DNA from: Deinococcus aerolatus
GTDB taxonomy: Bacteria; Deinococcota; Deinococci; Deinococcales; Deinococcaceae
Reading direction: 5' to 3'
NCBI RefSeq assembly: GCF_014647055.1
Contig: NZ_BMOL01000015.1
Location: 6,348-70,347, forward strand
Length of the DNA: 64,000 bases
Of this stretch, positions 44,843 to 59,250 are shown piece by piece. Below the pieces are notes generated by a model that was not told where the DNA came from, searched no databases, and worked only from the letters and a program-made list of their open reading frames with translations. Within the stretch, counting starts at the first letter, position 1, and each line of letters opens with the position of its first letter. Both the position numbers and the translations under genes were made by a program.

Positions 44843-45397
44843 CTAGCCGCGCAGCAGATGCGAGAAGCCGCCCTCCTGTAAAGGGGGCAGGTCATCCAGA
44901 CCTACCAGCCCGAACTCCAGCAGAAAACGCCCGGTGGTTCCGTACAGCAGCGGGCCGCCCACCGCGTCCGAACGGCCCACCACCTTGACCAGTTCACGCT
45001 CCTGCAAGGTGACCACCGTACCCGCGCTGCCGCCGCGCATCGCCTCGATCTCGGCGCGGGTGACCGGTTGCCGGTAGGCAATCACCGCCAGAACCTCCAG
45101 CGCGGCGCTGCTCAGGGCCGGCAGCGGCGGGGGCGCCAGCAGCGGCGCGAGCCGGGCCGCCAGCACAGGCGGCACAATCAGCCGCCAGCCGCCCGCCACC
45201 GCCTCGGCCACGAAGCCCAGGCCTGCCGACGCCAGGGTCTTCTCAAAGGCCAGCAGTTCCCGCTCAACGGTGGTTTCCGGCAGGTCCAGGGTGGCGGCCA
45301 GTTCACGGACAGCCACGGGGCGGCCGGCAGCCAGCAGCGCCGCGCCGATCAGGGCCGACAGCCGGGGCGGCGGGGCAGGCGTCACCGGGTCAGTCAT
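44843..45397 (-). CDS. scpB: Segregation and condensation protein ScpB
   Basis: A 184-aa kite subunit of the SMC-ScpAB condensin that compacts and segregates the chromosome. Two winged-helix domains are recognisable: LSALIGAALLAAGRPVAVRELAATLDLP and the hallmark ALEVLAVIAYRQPVTRAEIEAMRG. LLYGTTGRFLLEFGLVGLDDLPPL is the conserved C-terminus. ATG 45397 overlaps the end of the tsaC gene by 8 bp, so the two are co-translated. scpA is not next to it in this window. Confidence 0.93.
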   Translation of the reverse strand: MTDPVTPAPPPRLSALIGAALLAAGRPVAVRELAATLDLPETTVERELLAFEKTLASAGLGFVAEAVAGGWRLIVPPVLAARLAPLLAPPPLPALSSAALEVLAVIAYRQPVTRAEIEAMRGGSAGTVVTLQERELVKVVGRSDAVGGPLLYGTTGRFLLEFGLVGLDDLPPLQEGGFSHLLRG

Positions 45398-46046
45398 GCG
45401 GCTGCCCGGCCCGCACCCCGGCCAGTAGCGCGGCCACCGCCTCGTCCAGCGGGCCGGAGCGCAGCAGGGTGCCCCCCGGCAGTTCGACCACGGTGCTGGC
45501 CTGCCCGCCAATCGGTTCCTCGTCCGGCTTCCCGGTCGTCTCCGCAGCCAACACGTAGTCCGCCAGCGCCATGGCCTGCGCCTGGGCCGACGTCAGGGCG
45601 GGAGGCTGCCCGCTGGGGTTGCAGCTCGTGGTCAGCAGCCGCCCCCCACTGCGCCGCAGCAGCGCCAGCGCCAGCGGGTGCGACGGCACGCGCAGACCCA
45701 CCAGCCCGCCAGGGGCCAGCGTGGAGGCCAGACCCGGCAGGGCCGGGGTCACCAGCGTCAGCGGGCCGGGCCACAGTGCCGACAACGCCGTGAGGGCGGC
45801 GCTCGGCTGGGCCAGCTCCAGCGCGGCACGGGCGTCCTGACACGACACCTGCACTGGCCGGTGGGCCTGGCGGCCCTTGACCGCGTACAACCGCCCCACG
45901 GCCACCGGGTGACCGGGCAGGGCCGCCAGGCCCCAGACCGTCTCGCTGGGATAGGCCACGATGCCGCCGTCCTGCAGGACCGACCAGGCCCGGTCGACAG
46001 CTGCAGCAGCGGGATTTTCAGAAACAGAGGTCAGGGATTCAGTCAT
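45390..46046 (-). CDS. tsaC: L-threonylcarbamoyladenylate synthase (Sua5/YrdC/TsaC family)
   Basis: A 218-aa enzyme making threonylcarbamoyl-AMP from Thr, bicarbonate and ATP, the first step of the universal t6A37 tRNA modification. The N-terminal signature is GIVAYPSETVWGLAALPG, followed by YAVKGRQAHRPVQVS (the basic residues bind ATP), WPGPLTLVTPALPG, and VGLRVPSHPLALALL. SCNPSGQPPA closes the domain. It is the short form without the Sua5 C-terminal domain. ATG 46046 is used; neither a clear SD nor a leaderless box was found. It is divergent from pilC. Confidence 0.9.
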   Translation of the reverse strand: MTESLTSVSENPAAAAVDRAWSVLQDGGIVAYPSETVWGLAALPGHPVAVGRLYAVKGRQAHRPVQVSCQDARAALELAQPSAALTALSALWPGPLTLVTPALPGLASTLAPGGLVGLRVPSHPLALALLRRSGGRLLTTSCNPSGQPPALTSAQAQAMALADYVLAAETTGKPDEEPIGGQASTVVELPGGTLLRSGPLDEAVAALLAGVRAGQPHD

Positions 46047-46089
46047 AAGGGCGGCGCGTCTGTAAGGTCGGCGCAAGACCACCCCAGAT

Positions 46090-46095
46090 TATACT
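46090..46095 (+). promoter_or_regulatory. Leaderless -10 box TATACT of pilC
   Basis: TATACT ends 9 nt before ATG 46105, so the pilC transcript should be leaderless or nearly so. Confidence 0.55.
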
Positions 46096-46104
46096 GGGCA
46101 GAAT

Positions 46105-47325
<1,221 letters not shown>

Positions 47326-47340
47326 TTGTCCATCTCAGTT

Positions 47341-47470
47341 GAGAATGTCAGTATGAAAGCGAGAATGTCATCACCCCCGCACGGACCCGCCGCCGAGGCG
47401 GGTTTTTGCGTCCACCACACACCGGGAGGAATAGCCGCCCGCTGGCTGACTGGAAAAATGACATTCTGAG
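47341..47470. repeat. GAGAATGTCA repeats around the pilC terminator
   Basis: GAGAATGTCA occurs at 47341-47350 and again at 47361-47370 (period 20 bp), and a near-perfect inverted copy (TGACATTCTG) lies at about 47459-47468. The two orientations flank the pilC terminator. No function is known to me. Confidence 0.6.
47385..47407 (+). terminator. Intrinsic terminator of pilC
   Basis: ACCCGCC (47385-47391) / GGCGGGT (47397-47403) with a 5-nt loop and five T. Confidence 0.85.
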
Positions 47471-47565
47471 CTTTACAAACCCGGCTGACATGCTGCTTTA
47501 TGCGCCTGAAAAATCCCGAGCTGCACACACAGGGCGTTGACGTGCCCAGCCCGATTCGACACCAA

Positions 47566-47594
47566 ACAAAAACCCCCCGCACAGGGCAGGGGGC
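47566..47594 (-). terminator. Intrinsic terminator after rplQ (end of the alpha operon)
   Basis: On the minus strand CCCCC (47593-47589) pairs with GGGGG (within 47578-47573), followed by TTTTTG. It starts ~20 bp after the rplQ stop. Confidence 0.7.
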
Positions 47595-47612
47595 TTCGGG
47601 AACGGTCTGAAC

Positions 47613-47963
<351 letters not shown>

Positions 47964-48014
47964 GGGTGTTCTCCTTCAAAACGCGGCCCCTGCAACCAGA
48001 GGCCGGAAAATGGT

Positions 48015-49035
<1,021 letters not shown>

Positions 49036-49036
49036 G

Positions 49037-49657
<621 letters not shown>

Positions 49658-49678
49658 TTATTGATCTCCTTGGTGCGG

Positions 49679-49764
49679 CCAGCACTGCTGTGCCAGCCGG
49701 GTCTGCGGCCCTCTGTTGCCCGCCACCATCGCTGGTGGTTGCAGCTTCAGCCCATCAGCTGGGC
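49679..49764 (-). promoter_or_regulatory. Structured rpsK-rpsD spacer, candidate S4 autoregulatory leader
   Basis: Three hairpins lie in a row upstream of rpsD: GCCCA/TGGGC (49750-49764), CCACCA/TGGTGG (49723-49738), and a 7-bp stem with two wobble pairs (about 49679-49696). Other gaps in this cluster are far shorter. S4 represses its own operon in E. coli and B. subtilis, so this could be the binding site. Confidence 0.4.
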
Positions 49765-49811
49765 AGCGGCGGCGGGACAGGTGGGCGCGCGCGATTGCGT
49801 CAGTTCAACAC

Positions 49812-50207
49812 TTAAGCGCGGAACTTTTTCTTGGGGCGGCAGCCGTTGTGAGGCACGGGGGTGTCGTCCATGATGGACTTCACTTCAATGCCGCTGGCCT
49901 GAATGGCACGAATGGCCTGTTCACGGCCCGAGCCGCTGCCGCGCACGATCACGTCGACAATGTTCATGCCGAAGGTCTGCTGCGCCTTTTTAACGGCGTC
50001 GGCGGCGGCAAGCTGGGCTGCGTAGGGCGTGCCCTTCTTGCTGCCCTTGTAGCCGATGGTCCCGCCGCTGCTCCAGGCGACAGAATTGCCGTCCAGGTCA
50101 GTGATGGTAACAATCGTGTTGTTGTAGCTGGCGTGCACGTACGCGCGGCCAGCGCTGATGTTGCGCCGGGCGCGGCGCGGGGTCTTGCCCTTGGTAGATT
50201 TCGCCAT
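49812..50207 (-). CDS. rpsK: 30S ribosomal protein S11
   Basis: A 131-aa protein of the 30S platform that lines the mRNA exit. Segments include [42 protein letters not shown] and the C-terminal [18 protein letters not shown]. It begins 3 bp after the rpsM stop codon. Confidence 0.97.
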   Translation of the reverse strand: MAKSTKGKTPRRARRNISAGRAYVHASYNNTIVTITDLDGNSVAWSSGGTIGYKGSKKGTPYAAQLAAADAVKKAQQTFGMNIVDVIVRGSGSGREQAIRAIQASGIEVKSIMDDTPVPHNGCRPKKKFRA

Positions 50208-50210
50208 GGC

Positions 50211-50590
50211 TTACTTCCTCGCGGCCTTTTTCTTGCCAGCCACAGTCTTGCGCGGCCCCTTGCGGGTCCGGGCGTTGGTCTTGGTGCGCTGACCGCGCAC
50301 GGGCAGGCCGCGGCGGTGGCGCAGGCCACGGTACGCGCCGATGTCCATCAGACGCTTGATGTTCTGACCGACCTCGGAGCGCAGGTCGCCTTCAACCTTG
50401 TAGGTCTTCTCGACGGCGTCACGCAGGGTGGACTGGTCCGCCTCGGAGAGGTTCTTGACGCGGGTGTCGGGATTGATCCCGGTGCGCGCCAGCACTTCCT
50501 TGCTGCGGGTCAGGCCGATACCGTAGATGTAGGTCAGCGCAATTTCGATGCGCTTCTCGCGGGGCAGGTCGACGCCTGCAACGCGGGCCA

Positions 50591-50591
<1 letters not shown>
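50211..50591 (-). CDS. rpsM: 30S ribosomal protein S13
   Basis: A 126-aa head protein contacting the large subunit and P-site t[29 protein letters not shown] at the start and [24 protein letters not shown] near the end are diagnostic. ATG 50591 shares its A with the rpmJ stop codon (TGATG), so the longer ORF upstream is discarded. Confidence 0.97.
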
Positions 50592-50727
<136 letters not shown>

Positions 50728-50805
50728 GCTGTTGCATCAGCAGCGCTCGACCCCTGCCCACGCTCCCGTGGACCGAAATCTGTGGTGTTGCTCCCGGCCT
50801 GCCGA

Positions 50806-51048
50806 TCAGCGGCGGTAGACGATGCGCCCGCGCGACGTGTCGTACGGGCTGATTTCCAGAACCACACGGTCACCAGGCAGGATACGGATGTAGTGAATCC
50901 GCATTTTTCCGCTGATGTAGGCCAGGATGTCGTGCCCCGTATCGAGCGTTACGCGAAAGGTGGTGTTGGGCAACGCCTCGGTCACCACGCCCTCGGCGCG
51001 TACGGTATCGGACTCTTCCTTTTTCTTCTTTTCCCGCTGTTCCGGCAT
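50806..51048 (-). CDS. infA: Translation initiation factor IF-1
   Basis: An 80-aa OB-fold factor binding the 30S A site. [44 protein letters not shown] (in segments) and [16 protein letters not shown] match the family. A Lys/Glu-rich N-terminal extension ([14 protein letters not shown]) is longer than usual. ATG 51048 is chosen as the first family-consistent start. A promoter lies ~50 bp upstream. Confidence 0.95.
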   Translation of the reverse strand: MPEQREKKKKEESDTVRAEGVVTEALPNTTFRVTLDTGHDILAYISGKMRIHYIRILPGDRVVLEISPYDTSRGRIVYRR

Positions 51049-51095
51049 TCTTCGTCTCGCCACGCAACCTCCAGGCCCAATGCAAGCCAAACGTA

Positions 51096-51125
51096 AAGTT
51101 ATCACGCCCACAGGCATCTGAACAA
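51096..51125 (-). promoter_or_regulatory. Promoter of the infA-rpmJ-rpsM-... operon
   Basis: TTGTTC (51125-51120), 18 bp, TAACTT (51101-51096). The -35 lies within one arm of a perfect 10-bp inverted repeat, CTGAACAAGC (51118-51127) and GCTTGTTCAG (51170-51179). Confidence 0.55.
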
Positions 51126-51179
51126 GCAGCGGTGACAATTTTCAGAAAAGTTCGGGGGCCATGTGGAGAGCTTGTTCAG

Positions 51180-52020
51180 TTATTCAGGACGCCGGGTTCT
51201 CATTTGGCAAGTTCAGTCTCCCCTATCCGGTGGCCTCGCTTCTCATCACGATGCCCTGTGTTCCGGCCAACGCCACCACGTCATCGCCGCACATGGCCAT
51301 CGCCGCAAATGGCCGTCGCCATCGGGCCAGAAAAATGATCGGGGGTTCAGGCAAAGACCAGAAGGCCCAGCCCGGCGAAGGCCTGCGCGATGCCGTGACC
51401 GTAGCTGAGGGCGCTGGCATCACGCAGGGCCAGCAGCGCCCGTTCGCATACATGGGCCAGCAACGTGGCAAGGTCACCCAGCAGTTTGCGGGCGGCGTGG
51501 CGTCTGCCCTGAGAGTCAGAATCAGCCCTCCTATTGACGGTAACCTCTGCAGCCTGTTCCGATTTCTCCGCCCGGTTCTGTCGCTCAGCCAGCCATGCCG
51601 CAATGTTTTCCGGTACGGGTTGCCCCCAGAGTTGGACACGTGTAAGGCGTACAGCAACCGCAGCGCCAGCCCATACTTGCAGGGAGCCTTGCGGCTGGGG
51701 CAGGAGCCTTTCGCCAGCGGGCCGCTCAGGTCGACAGCCGTCACGCAAGGGGTCTTCCCGCTGCCCTGGCACTCGCCCCACAGCACCCCTCCAATGCATT
51801 CAGATTGGGCTACACCTGCCCGGGGTGGCCAGCTGACGGACATTGGTCGCGTTGCCGGAGTCCGGGGCCAGCGCGAGAATGGTTCCGGAACTCAGGACTC
51901 CCGACAAGTTTTGACTCTATATCCTGGTCACAGCGTAGGAGCCACAGCTGCACGTTGTTGCCGCAAGCCTGGCACCGCAGTCTGGAGATCAGCGCTCATG
52001 TCCGACGCGCGCACCTGGCC
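51180..52020. other. About 0.85 kb without a recognised gene between adk and infA
   Basis: The longest frame with protein-like character is on the minus strand at 51347-51799 (start region around 51799, ending ALSYGHGIAQAFAGLGLLVFA in segments). It has no recognised family and no clear start. Another minus-strand frame just upstream reads ILALAPDSGNATNVRQLATPG before a stop. This may be a decayed insertion; no transposase motif or terminal repeats at both ends were found. Confidence 0.4.
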
Positions 52021-52023
52021 GCA

Positions 52024-52063
52024 AAACAGAACAGAGGCCGCAGGCGTCGCCGCCCCGGCCTCT
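52024..52063 (-). terminator. Intrinsic terminator of adk
   Basis: AGAGGCCG / CGGCCTCT (52033-52040 with 52056-52063, 8 bp), followed on the minus strand by GTTCTGTTTTG. Confidence 0.75.
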
Positions 52064-52081
52064 CGTTTCACGCATGAAACT

Positions 52082-52675
52082 TTACTTCATTCCGTCCAGG
52101 ATCCGCGTGTACACCTCGTCCATGCTGCCCACGCCGTCCACACGCTTCAGGTGGCCGCGTGCGCCGTAATAGTCGATCAGCGGCTGGGTCTGCTCGCGGA
52201 ACACGTCCTGGCGCTTGCGGGCCACTTCCTCGGTGTCGTCGCTGCGACCGGACCCGCCGCTGGCTGTCGCCTGCCGCCCACGCTCAACGATACGCTCGAT
52301 CAGCAGCTCGTCGGGGACTTCCAGCAGCGGCACGTGATTGACCGGGGCACCCAGTTCCTCCAGCAGCACGTCAAGCTCCTCGGCCTGGGCGCGGGTACGC
52401 GGGAACCCGTCGAAAATTACGCGGACGCCTTCCATGTCCGCCAGACGGTCCCGGATCAGGGCGATCAGGATGTCATCGGGAACCAGCTGACCCGCATCCA
52501 GCATGGGTTTGATCTGCTGGCCCAGGTCGGTGCCGCGCTGCACGTGATCGCGCAGGATGTCGCCGGTGCTGATCTTGACCAGATCCTGTTCGGCAGCCAG
52601 ACGCTCGGCCTGCGTGCCCTTCCCGGCACCGGGTGGGCCCAGAAAAATAACGACTTTGTTCTTCGGTTGGGTCAT
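52082..52675 (-). CDS. adk: Adenylate kinase
   Basis: A 197-aa enzyme interconverting ATP + AMP and 2 ADP. The P-loop is GPPGAGKGTQ, then STGDILRDHVQRGTDLG (AMP site), DGFPRTRAQAEELD and RSDDTEEVARKRQ. It is the short form without the zinc LID. ATG 52675 follows a GGAGG site and a -10 box at 52701. The usual secY-adk-infA linkage is kept, but adk is bounded by terminators on both sides. Confidence 0.96.
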   Translation of the reverse strand: MTQPKNKVVIFLGPPGAGKGTQAERLAAEQDLVKISTGDILRDHVQRGTDLGQQIKPMLDAGQLVPDDILIALIRDRLADMEGVRVIFDGFPRTRAQAEELDVLLEELGAPVNHVPLLEVPDELLIERIVERGRQATASGGSGRSDDTEEVARKRQDVFREQTQPLIDYYGARGHLKRVDGVGSMDEVYTRILDGMK

Positions 52676-52700
52676 TGGGTTCCTCCGTAAGTTGGCTGTC

Positions 52701-52706
52701 AGTCTA
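52701..52706 (-). promoter_or_regulatory. -10 box TAGACT of adk
   Basis: TAGACT (52706-52701) lies about 25 nt before ATG 52675 and just beyond the secY terminator. No good -35 is visible. Confidence 0.4.
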
Positions 52707-52759
52707 ACGGCTGGTCCTCTCTTGTTCTCCCGGTTCGGGGCACGGGTCACGGCCGCCGG

Positions 52760-52797
52760 GAACAACGAAGAACCGCCCCCGGACAGGCAGGCGGTTC
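52760..52797 (-). terminator. Intrinsic terminator between secY and adk
   Basis: GAACCGCC / GGCGGTTC (52770-52777 with 52790-52797, 8 bp), followed on the minus strand by TTCGTTGTTC. Confidence 0.7.
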
Positions 52798-52815
52798 CCA
52801 CAGTGCGTCAGACGT

Positions 52816-54162
52816 TCAATTGTTCAGGCGTCCGCGAATGCGGCCCTTGCTGATGAAGCCGTCATAGCGGCGCACCGTCAGCTGGGCCTCAAGCTGCTTG
52901 AGGGTTTCCAGCGCCACGCCCACGATGATCAGCAGGCCCGTGCCGGAAAACTGGAAGGTGGTGATACCCGTGACGCGCTGCACGATCTGCGGAACGACCG
53001 TCAGCACCACCAGGAAGATTGCACCCCACAGGCTCAGGCGGCTGCTGATGCTGCCCAGGTACTCGGTGGTGGGCGTGCCGGGGCGGACGCCGGGAATAAA
53101 GCCCCCGGCCTCGCGCAGCTGCTCGGCAATCCGCTTGGGATCAAACTGCACGCTGTTGTACAGGTACGTGAATCCGAAGATCAGCGTGGCTTCCAGCAGG
53201 ATGTACAGCGGCTGTCCGAACACCAGGTTGGAGTTCAGCCACGCACTGACTTCCGGCGCACGGGTGGCCGTGGCGCTGGCAATCAGGTTGGGGATAATCA
53301 GCATGGCGCTGGCAAAGATCACCGGAATCACGCCGGCCTGGTTGACCTTGATGGGCAGCCAAGTGGCCTGCCCCGCGCCGCGCGACTGGGCCGCCGAGGC
53401 GGACCCGGCGGCGGCCGTGGGCGCGCCGCCGCGGGCACGTGCGTACGTCACCGGTACCCGCCGCTCGCCCTGGTAAACGTAAACGATACCCGCAATCGTC
53501 ACCAGAATGATGGCAATAAAGGCCAGCAAAGACAGCAGCTGCACCTGATCGGTGCGGAACAGTTGCGCCGTGGCGGCAATCTCACGCGGGTAAGCCGAGA
53601 TGATGCCCACCGTGATGATCAGCGAAATGCCGTTGCCCACGCCGACTTCGGTGATGCGCTCGCCGATCCACATGGTAAAGGCGATGCCCGCCACCTGCGT
53701 CAGGACCATTACCAGCACCGTGAACAGGCCCGGCGTCCAGCCCACCGCGACGTACGACGCGTTGCTGGTCACGAACAGCGAGAAGAACAGCGCCTGCACC
53801 GCGCCCAGCCCGATGGCCGAGTAGCGCGTGAACTGGTTGATCTTCTTGCGGCCCTCCTCCCCATCCTTGGACAGCTTTTCCAGGGCGGGAATGGTGGTGG
53901 TCATCAGCTGAATCACGATACTGGCCGTGATGTACGGCAGCACCCCGAGCGCGAAGATCGAGAACTGCGAGAGATTGCCTCCCGAGATCATGCTGATTAA
54001 ACCAAACAAGCCACCCGAGGTGGCGTTGCTCAGTGCGGCGGTGTTGACGCCTGGGGTGGGAATTGCACTCCCCAGACGGTACACCGCCAGCAACAGCAAG
54101 GTGAAGACAATCTTCCGCTGCAGGTCCGGGATCCGGAACGCGTCGCGGAAGGCGCGCAGCAT
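52816..54162 (-). CDS. secY: Protein translocase subunit SecY
   Basis: The 448-aa central channel of the Sec translocon, with ten transmembrane helices. Conserved parts: FTLLLLAVYRLGSAIPTPGV, GIMPYIT-type LGVLPYITASIVIQLMT, RYSAIGLGAVQALFF, GIAFTMWIGERITEVGVGNGISL and WLPIKVNQAGVIPVIFASAM. Between GERRVPVTYA and WLPIKVNQAG there is an Ala/Gly/Ser-rich insert of roughly 10-15 residues that is uncommon. ATG 54162 lies 1 bp after the rplO stop. Confidence 0.97.
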   Translation of the reverse strand: MLRAFRDAFRIPDLQRKIVFTLLLLAVYRLGSAIPTPGVNTAALSNATSGGLFGLISMISGGNLSQFSIFALGVLPYITASIVIQLMTTTIPALEKLSKDGEEGRKKINQFTRYSAIGLGAVQALFFSLFVTSNASYVAVGWTPGLFTVLVMVLTQVAGIAFTMWIGERITEVGVGNGISLIITVGIISAYPREIAATAQLFRTDQVQLLSLLAFIAIILVTIAGIVYVYQGERRVPVTYARARGGAPTAAAGSASAAQSRGAGQATWLPIKVNQAGVIPVIFASAMLIIPNLIASATATRAPEVSAWLNSNLVFGQPLYILLEATLIFGFTYLYNSVQFDPKRIAEQLREAGGFIPGVRPGTPTTEYLGSISSRLSLWGAIFLVVLTVVPQIVQRVTGITTFQFSGTGLLIIVGVALETLKQLEAQLTVRRYDGFISKGRIRGRLNN

Positions 54163-54163
54163 G

Positions 54164-54672
<509 letters not shown>

Positions 54673-54676
<4 letters not shown>

Positions 54677-54855
54677 GCTTCCACCTCCAGCAGATGCTGA
54701 ACGGTCCGCACCATGCCGCGCAGGGCGGGGGTGTCGCTGACCTCACGGCTGTCGCCGATGCGCCTCAGGCCCAGCGCCTTGACGGTGTCCACCTGGTTCT
54801 GGGGACGCCCGATCACACTGCGCTTGAGGGTGATTTTGATAGGTTTTGCGGTCAT
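54673..54855 (-). CDS. rpmD: 50S ribosomal protein L30
   Basis: 60 aa: [29 protein letters not shown] followed by [13 protein letters not shown]. Standard length and fold. It overlaps rpsE and rplO by 4 bp each (ATGA). Confidence 0.96.
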
Positions 54856-55445
54856 TCTTGGGCACCTCCGGCGATGGCCGCTCCACCCTGGGTGGTGGCC
54901 GACTGCGCGGCAGCGGTCTGGACAGGCTGAGCGGTACGGGTCACGTCGATGCCGCGCAGCGCACGTACCTGCTTGGCGGTGCGCAGGTTGCGCAGCCCGT
55001 CGAACACGGCGTAGGCCACGTTGATCTTGTTGCGGCTACCCAGTTCCTTGGACAGCAGGTTGGTGATCCCCGCGAGTTCGGCAATCGAACGCGGCACGGT
55101 TCCGGCGATCACGCCCGTACCGGGTCCGGCGGGCTTGAGCAGCACCTGCGAGGTGCTGTTGACGCCCACGATGTCGTGCGGAATGGTGCCGTTCTCGACC
55201 GGAACCATGATCATGTTCTTGCGCGCGATGGTCTTGGCCTTCTCGATGGCGACCGGCACTTCCTTGGCCTTGCCAATGCCCATCCCGACGCGACCGTTGC
55301 GGTCACCCAGGATCACCAGCGCGGCGAAGCGGAAGCGGCGCCCACCCTGGTAGGTCTTGGAGGTGCGGTTGACGAACAGCATCTTCTCTTCGAATTCGCT
55401 GCTCTCGCGGTCCGCGTTGCGGTCATTTCTACGATTAAAAGTCAA
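54852..55445 (-). CDS. rpsE: 30S ribosomal protein S5
   Basis: About 197 aa, a fidelity-related 30S protein near the mRNA entry. [20 protein letters not shown], then [23 protein letters not shown] (RNA-binding loop) and [18 protein letters not shown]. The tail is Ala/Gln-rich. I prefer a TTG start at 55445 because GGAGG is 6 nt upstream, giving M-T-F-N-R-R. A GTG at 55451 is possible but abuts the SD. Confidence 0.93.
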   Translation of the reverse strand: MTFNRRNDRNADRESSEFEEKMLFVNRTSKTYQGGRRFRFAALVILGDRNGRVGMGIGKAKEVPVAIEKAKTIARKNMIMVPVENGTIPHDIVGVNSTSQVLLKPAGPGTGVIAGTVPRSIAELAGITNLLSKELGSRNKINVAYAVFDGLRNLRTAKQVRALRGIDVTRTAQPVQTAAAQSATTQGGAAIAGGAQE

Positions 55446-55772
55446 GGCCACCCTCCCGCGCCGCGTCTGCGAGCGCCTTCACGCGTCCGTGGTAGCGGTA
55501 CTGCCCACGGTCAAAGACCACCTGCTTGACGCCCTTCTCGGCGGCAGCTTCGGCCAGGGCCTTGCCCACGGCAGCGGCGGTATCAGACTTGGTGCCGCTC
55601 TTGAGCTTGGCGCTGCTGGCGGCGGCCAGGGTGGTGCCGGAAGCGTCGTCGATGATCTGGGCGTAGATGTGCTTGCTGGAGCGGAACACGCTCAGGCGCG
55701 GGCGCTCCCCGGCGGCGGTGCGGACCTTGCGGCGCGCGCGCAGCTTGCGGCGGACGGTATTTTGAGCGGCCA

Positions 55773-55773
<1 letters not shown>
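55435..55773 (-). CDS. rplR: 50S ribosomal protein L18
   Basis: A 112-aa 5S rRNA-binding protein: [34 protein letters not shown] (in segments) and [28 protein letters not shown]. Its start shares the A of the rplF stop codon (TAATG), and its end overlaps rpsE. Confidence 0.96.
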
Positions 55774-56330
<557 letters not shown>

Positions 56331-56444
56331 GAATGTCCTCCTTGCCTTAAGTCAGTCCTCGCGCTGAGGCTGAGGTCAGGTGCGTGTGGTTCGGGGCCTC
56401 GCCCCTACCAGAACTTCGGGCCGCTCAGTGAAAGAGAGCCGGAC

Positions 56445-56846
<402 letters not shown>

Positions 56847-57072
56847 GTGTCTCCTCCAGAGGCGCGGCCCATAGCCACTGCCCCGGCAGGCGCGGTCCAT
56901 CTCTCACTCGACATGGACTGCAGTTCTCCCCATTGGAACGCCTGGCGGAAAAGGTGCCGCCGAATCCTTCTGTTGGGTCGGAAAGCCGCCACTGGACGAT
57001 CACCATTCAAAATTGAGCGGTTCGTATCCAGGGGGTACAGCACGAACACTGCCGCAGGTGCGGCAAGGAAAG

Positions 57073-57101
57073 AGTGTAGCAGGTTGCGGCGGACGTGACA
57101 A
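57073..57101 (-). promoter_or_regulatory. Strong promoter upstream of rpsH
   Basis: TTGTCA (57101-57096), 17 bp, TACACT (57078-57073). The leader to rpsH is about 220 nt and contains a TGCCGC/GCGGCA hairpin (about 57051-57066) near its 5' end. A short minus-strand frame from GTG 57048 runs to 56840 and overlaps the rpsH start; it is probably not functional. Confidence 0.7.
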
Positions 57102-57164
57102 CACGGGCTTCCTGCTCTTAAGTCAGGCCCCATTGCCCACGCTTCCTGCGTTCAGGAACAGGCC

Positions 57165-57190
57165 AAAAAAAACCCCCCAACCGGGGAGTC
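57165..57190 (-). terminator. Intrinsic terminator after rpsN
   Basis: On the minus strand CCCC (57186-57183), loop GGTT, GGGG (57178-57175), extended by wobble pairs, followed by eight T (57172-57165). It splits the S10-spc cluster. Confidence 0.85.
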
Positions 57191-57220
57191 TCTTTCTGGG
57201 TCTCACACTGAGAGTGCTGC

Positions 57221-57406
57221 TTACCAGCTCGCTTTCTTCACGCCGGGCAGTTCGCCCTTGTGCGCCATCTCGCGGATGCAGATGCGGCACATGCCGAAGA
57301 AACGGTAGTAGCCACGGGCGCGGCCACAGCGCGAGCAGCGGCTGTAGTTCTGCACGGCGAACTTGTGGCCGCGCGCCGCCTTGACAACTTTGGAGGTATT
57401 CGCCAT
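57221..57406 (-). CDS. rpsN: 30S ribosomal protein S14, zinc-binding type
   Basis: 61 aa with two CxxC knuckles (SRCSRCGRA and GMCRICIRE). [20 protein letters not shown] precedes them. This is the C+ (zinc) paralogue; the gene ends a transcription unit. It lies 19 bp after rplE. Confidence 0.97.
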   Translation of the reverse strand: MANTSKVVKAARGHKFAVQNYSRCSRCGRARGYYRFFGMCRICIREMAHKGELPGVKKASW

Positions 57407-57425
57407 AACGTCCTTTGCCCCCGCC

Positions 57426-57965
<540 letters not shown>

Positions 57966-58022
57966 GTTTCTACCTTTCGGGCGGACGGGTCGCCCAGGTC
58001 ACGCCAGGCGTGACCCTGGAAC

Positions 58023-58770
<748 letters not shown>

Positions 58771-58774
<4 letters not shown>

Positions 58775-59061
58775 GCCTCACTCCCGGCCCGTTCGGTTTC
58801 CACGGCGGTCGTCTCGGTGCCACGGGGGCGCTCGATCAGACGCGTGACCTTCCAGGTCTTGGTCTTGGAGATGGGGCGCACGGCAACGATCTCCACGCGG
58901 TCACCCAATTTGTATTCGTTGGTCTCGTCGTGCGCGGCGTACTTGCTGCTGCGCGTGACGACCTTGCCGTACAGCGGGTGAGCAAAACGGCGCTCGACCT
59001 TGACGCTGACGGTCTTGTCGGCCTTGTCGCTGACGACGACGCCGGTAAAGGTCTTCTTCAT
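58771..59061 (-). CDS. rpsQ: 30S ribosomal protein S17
   Basis: 96 aa, OB-fold: [41 protein letters not shown] in segments, then [23 protein letters not shown] Thr/Glu-rich tail follows. It overlaps rpmC by 4 bp. Confidence 0.97.
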
Positions 59062-59250
59062 GCCTGCTCTCCCTGCTTGCGGGCCTGCTCATGCCGGATG
59101 GTGTTGAGCTGGGCCACTTCACGGCGGAGCTGCGTGACGCGGTGCGGCTGGGCCAGGTTGCCCATGGCCGCCTGGAAGCGCAGCTCCATTAATTCCTTCT
59201 TGCGGGACTCGATCTCGGAGGCGAACTTGTCGGCCCCCAGTTCGCGCATC

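Noticed and set aside
51223..51843. A transposase remnant in the adk-infA gap
   Set aside because: No DDE or other transposase motif and no terminal inverted repeats bounding the whole segment could be found; only a local inverted repeat at one end.
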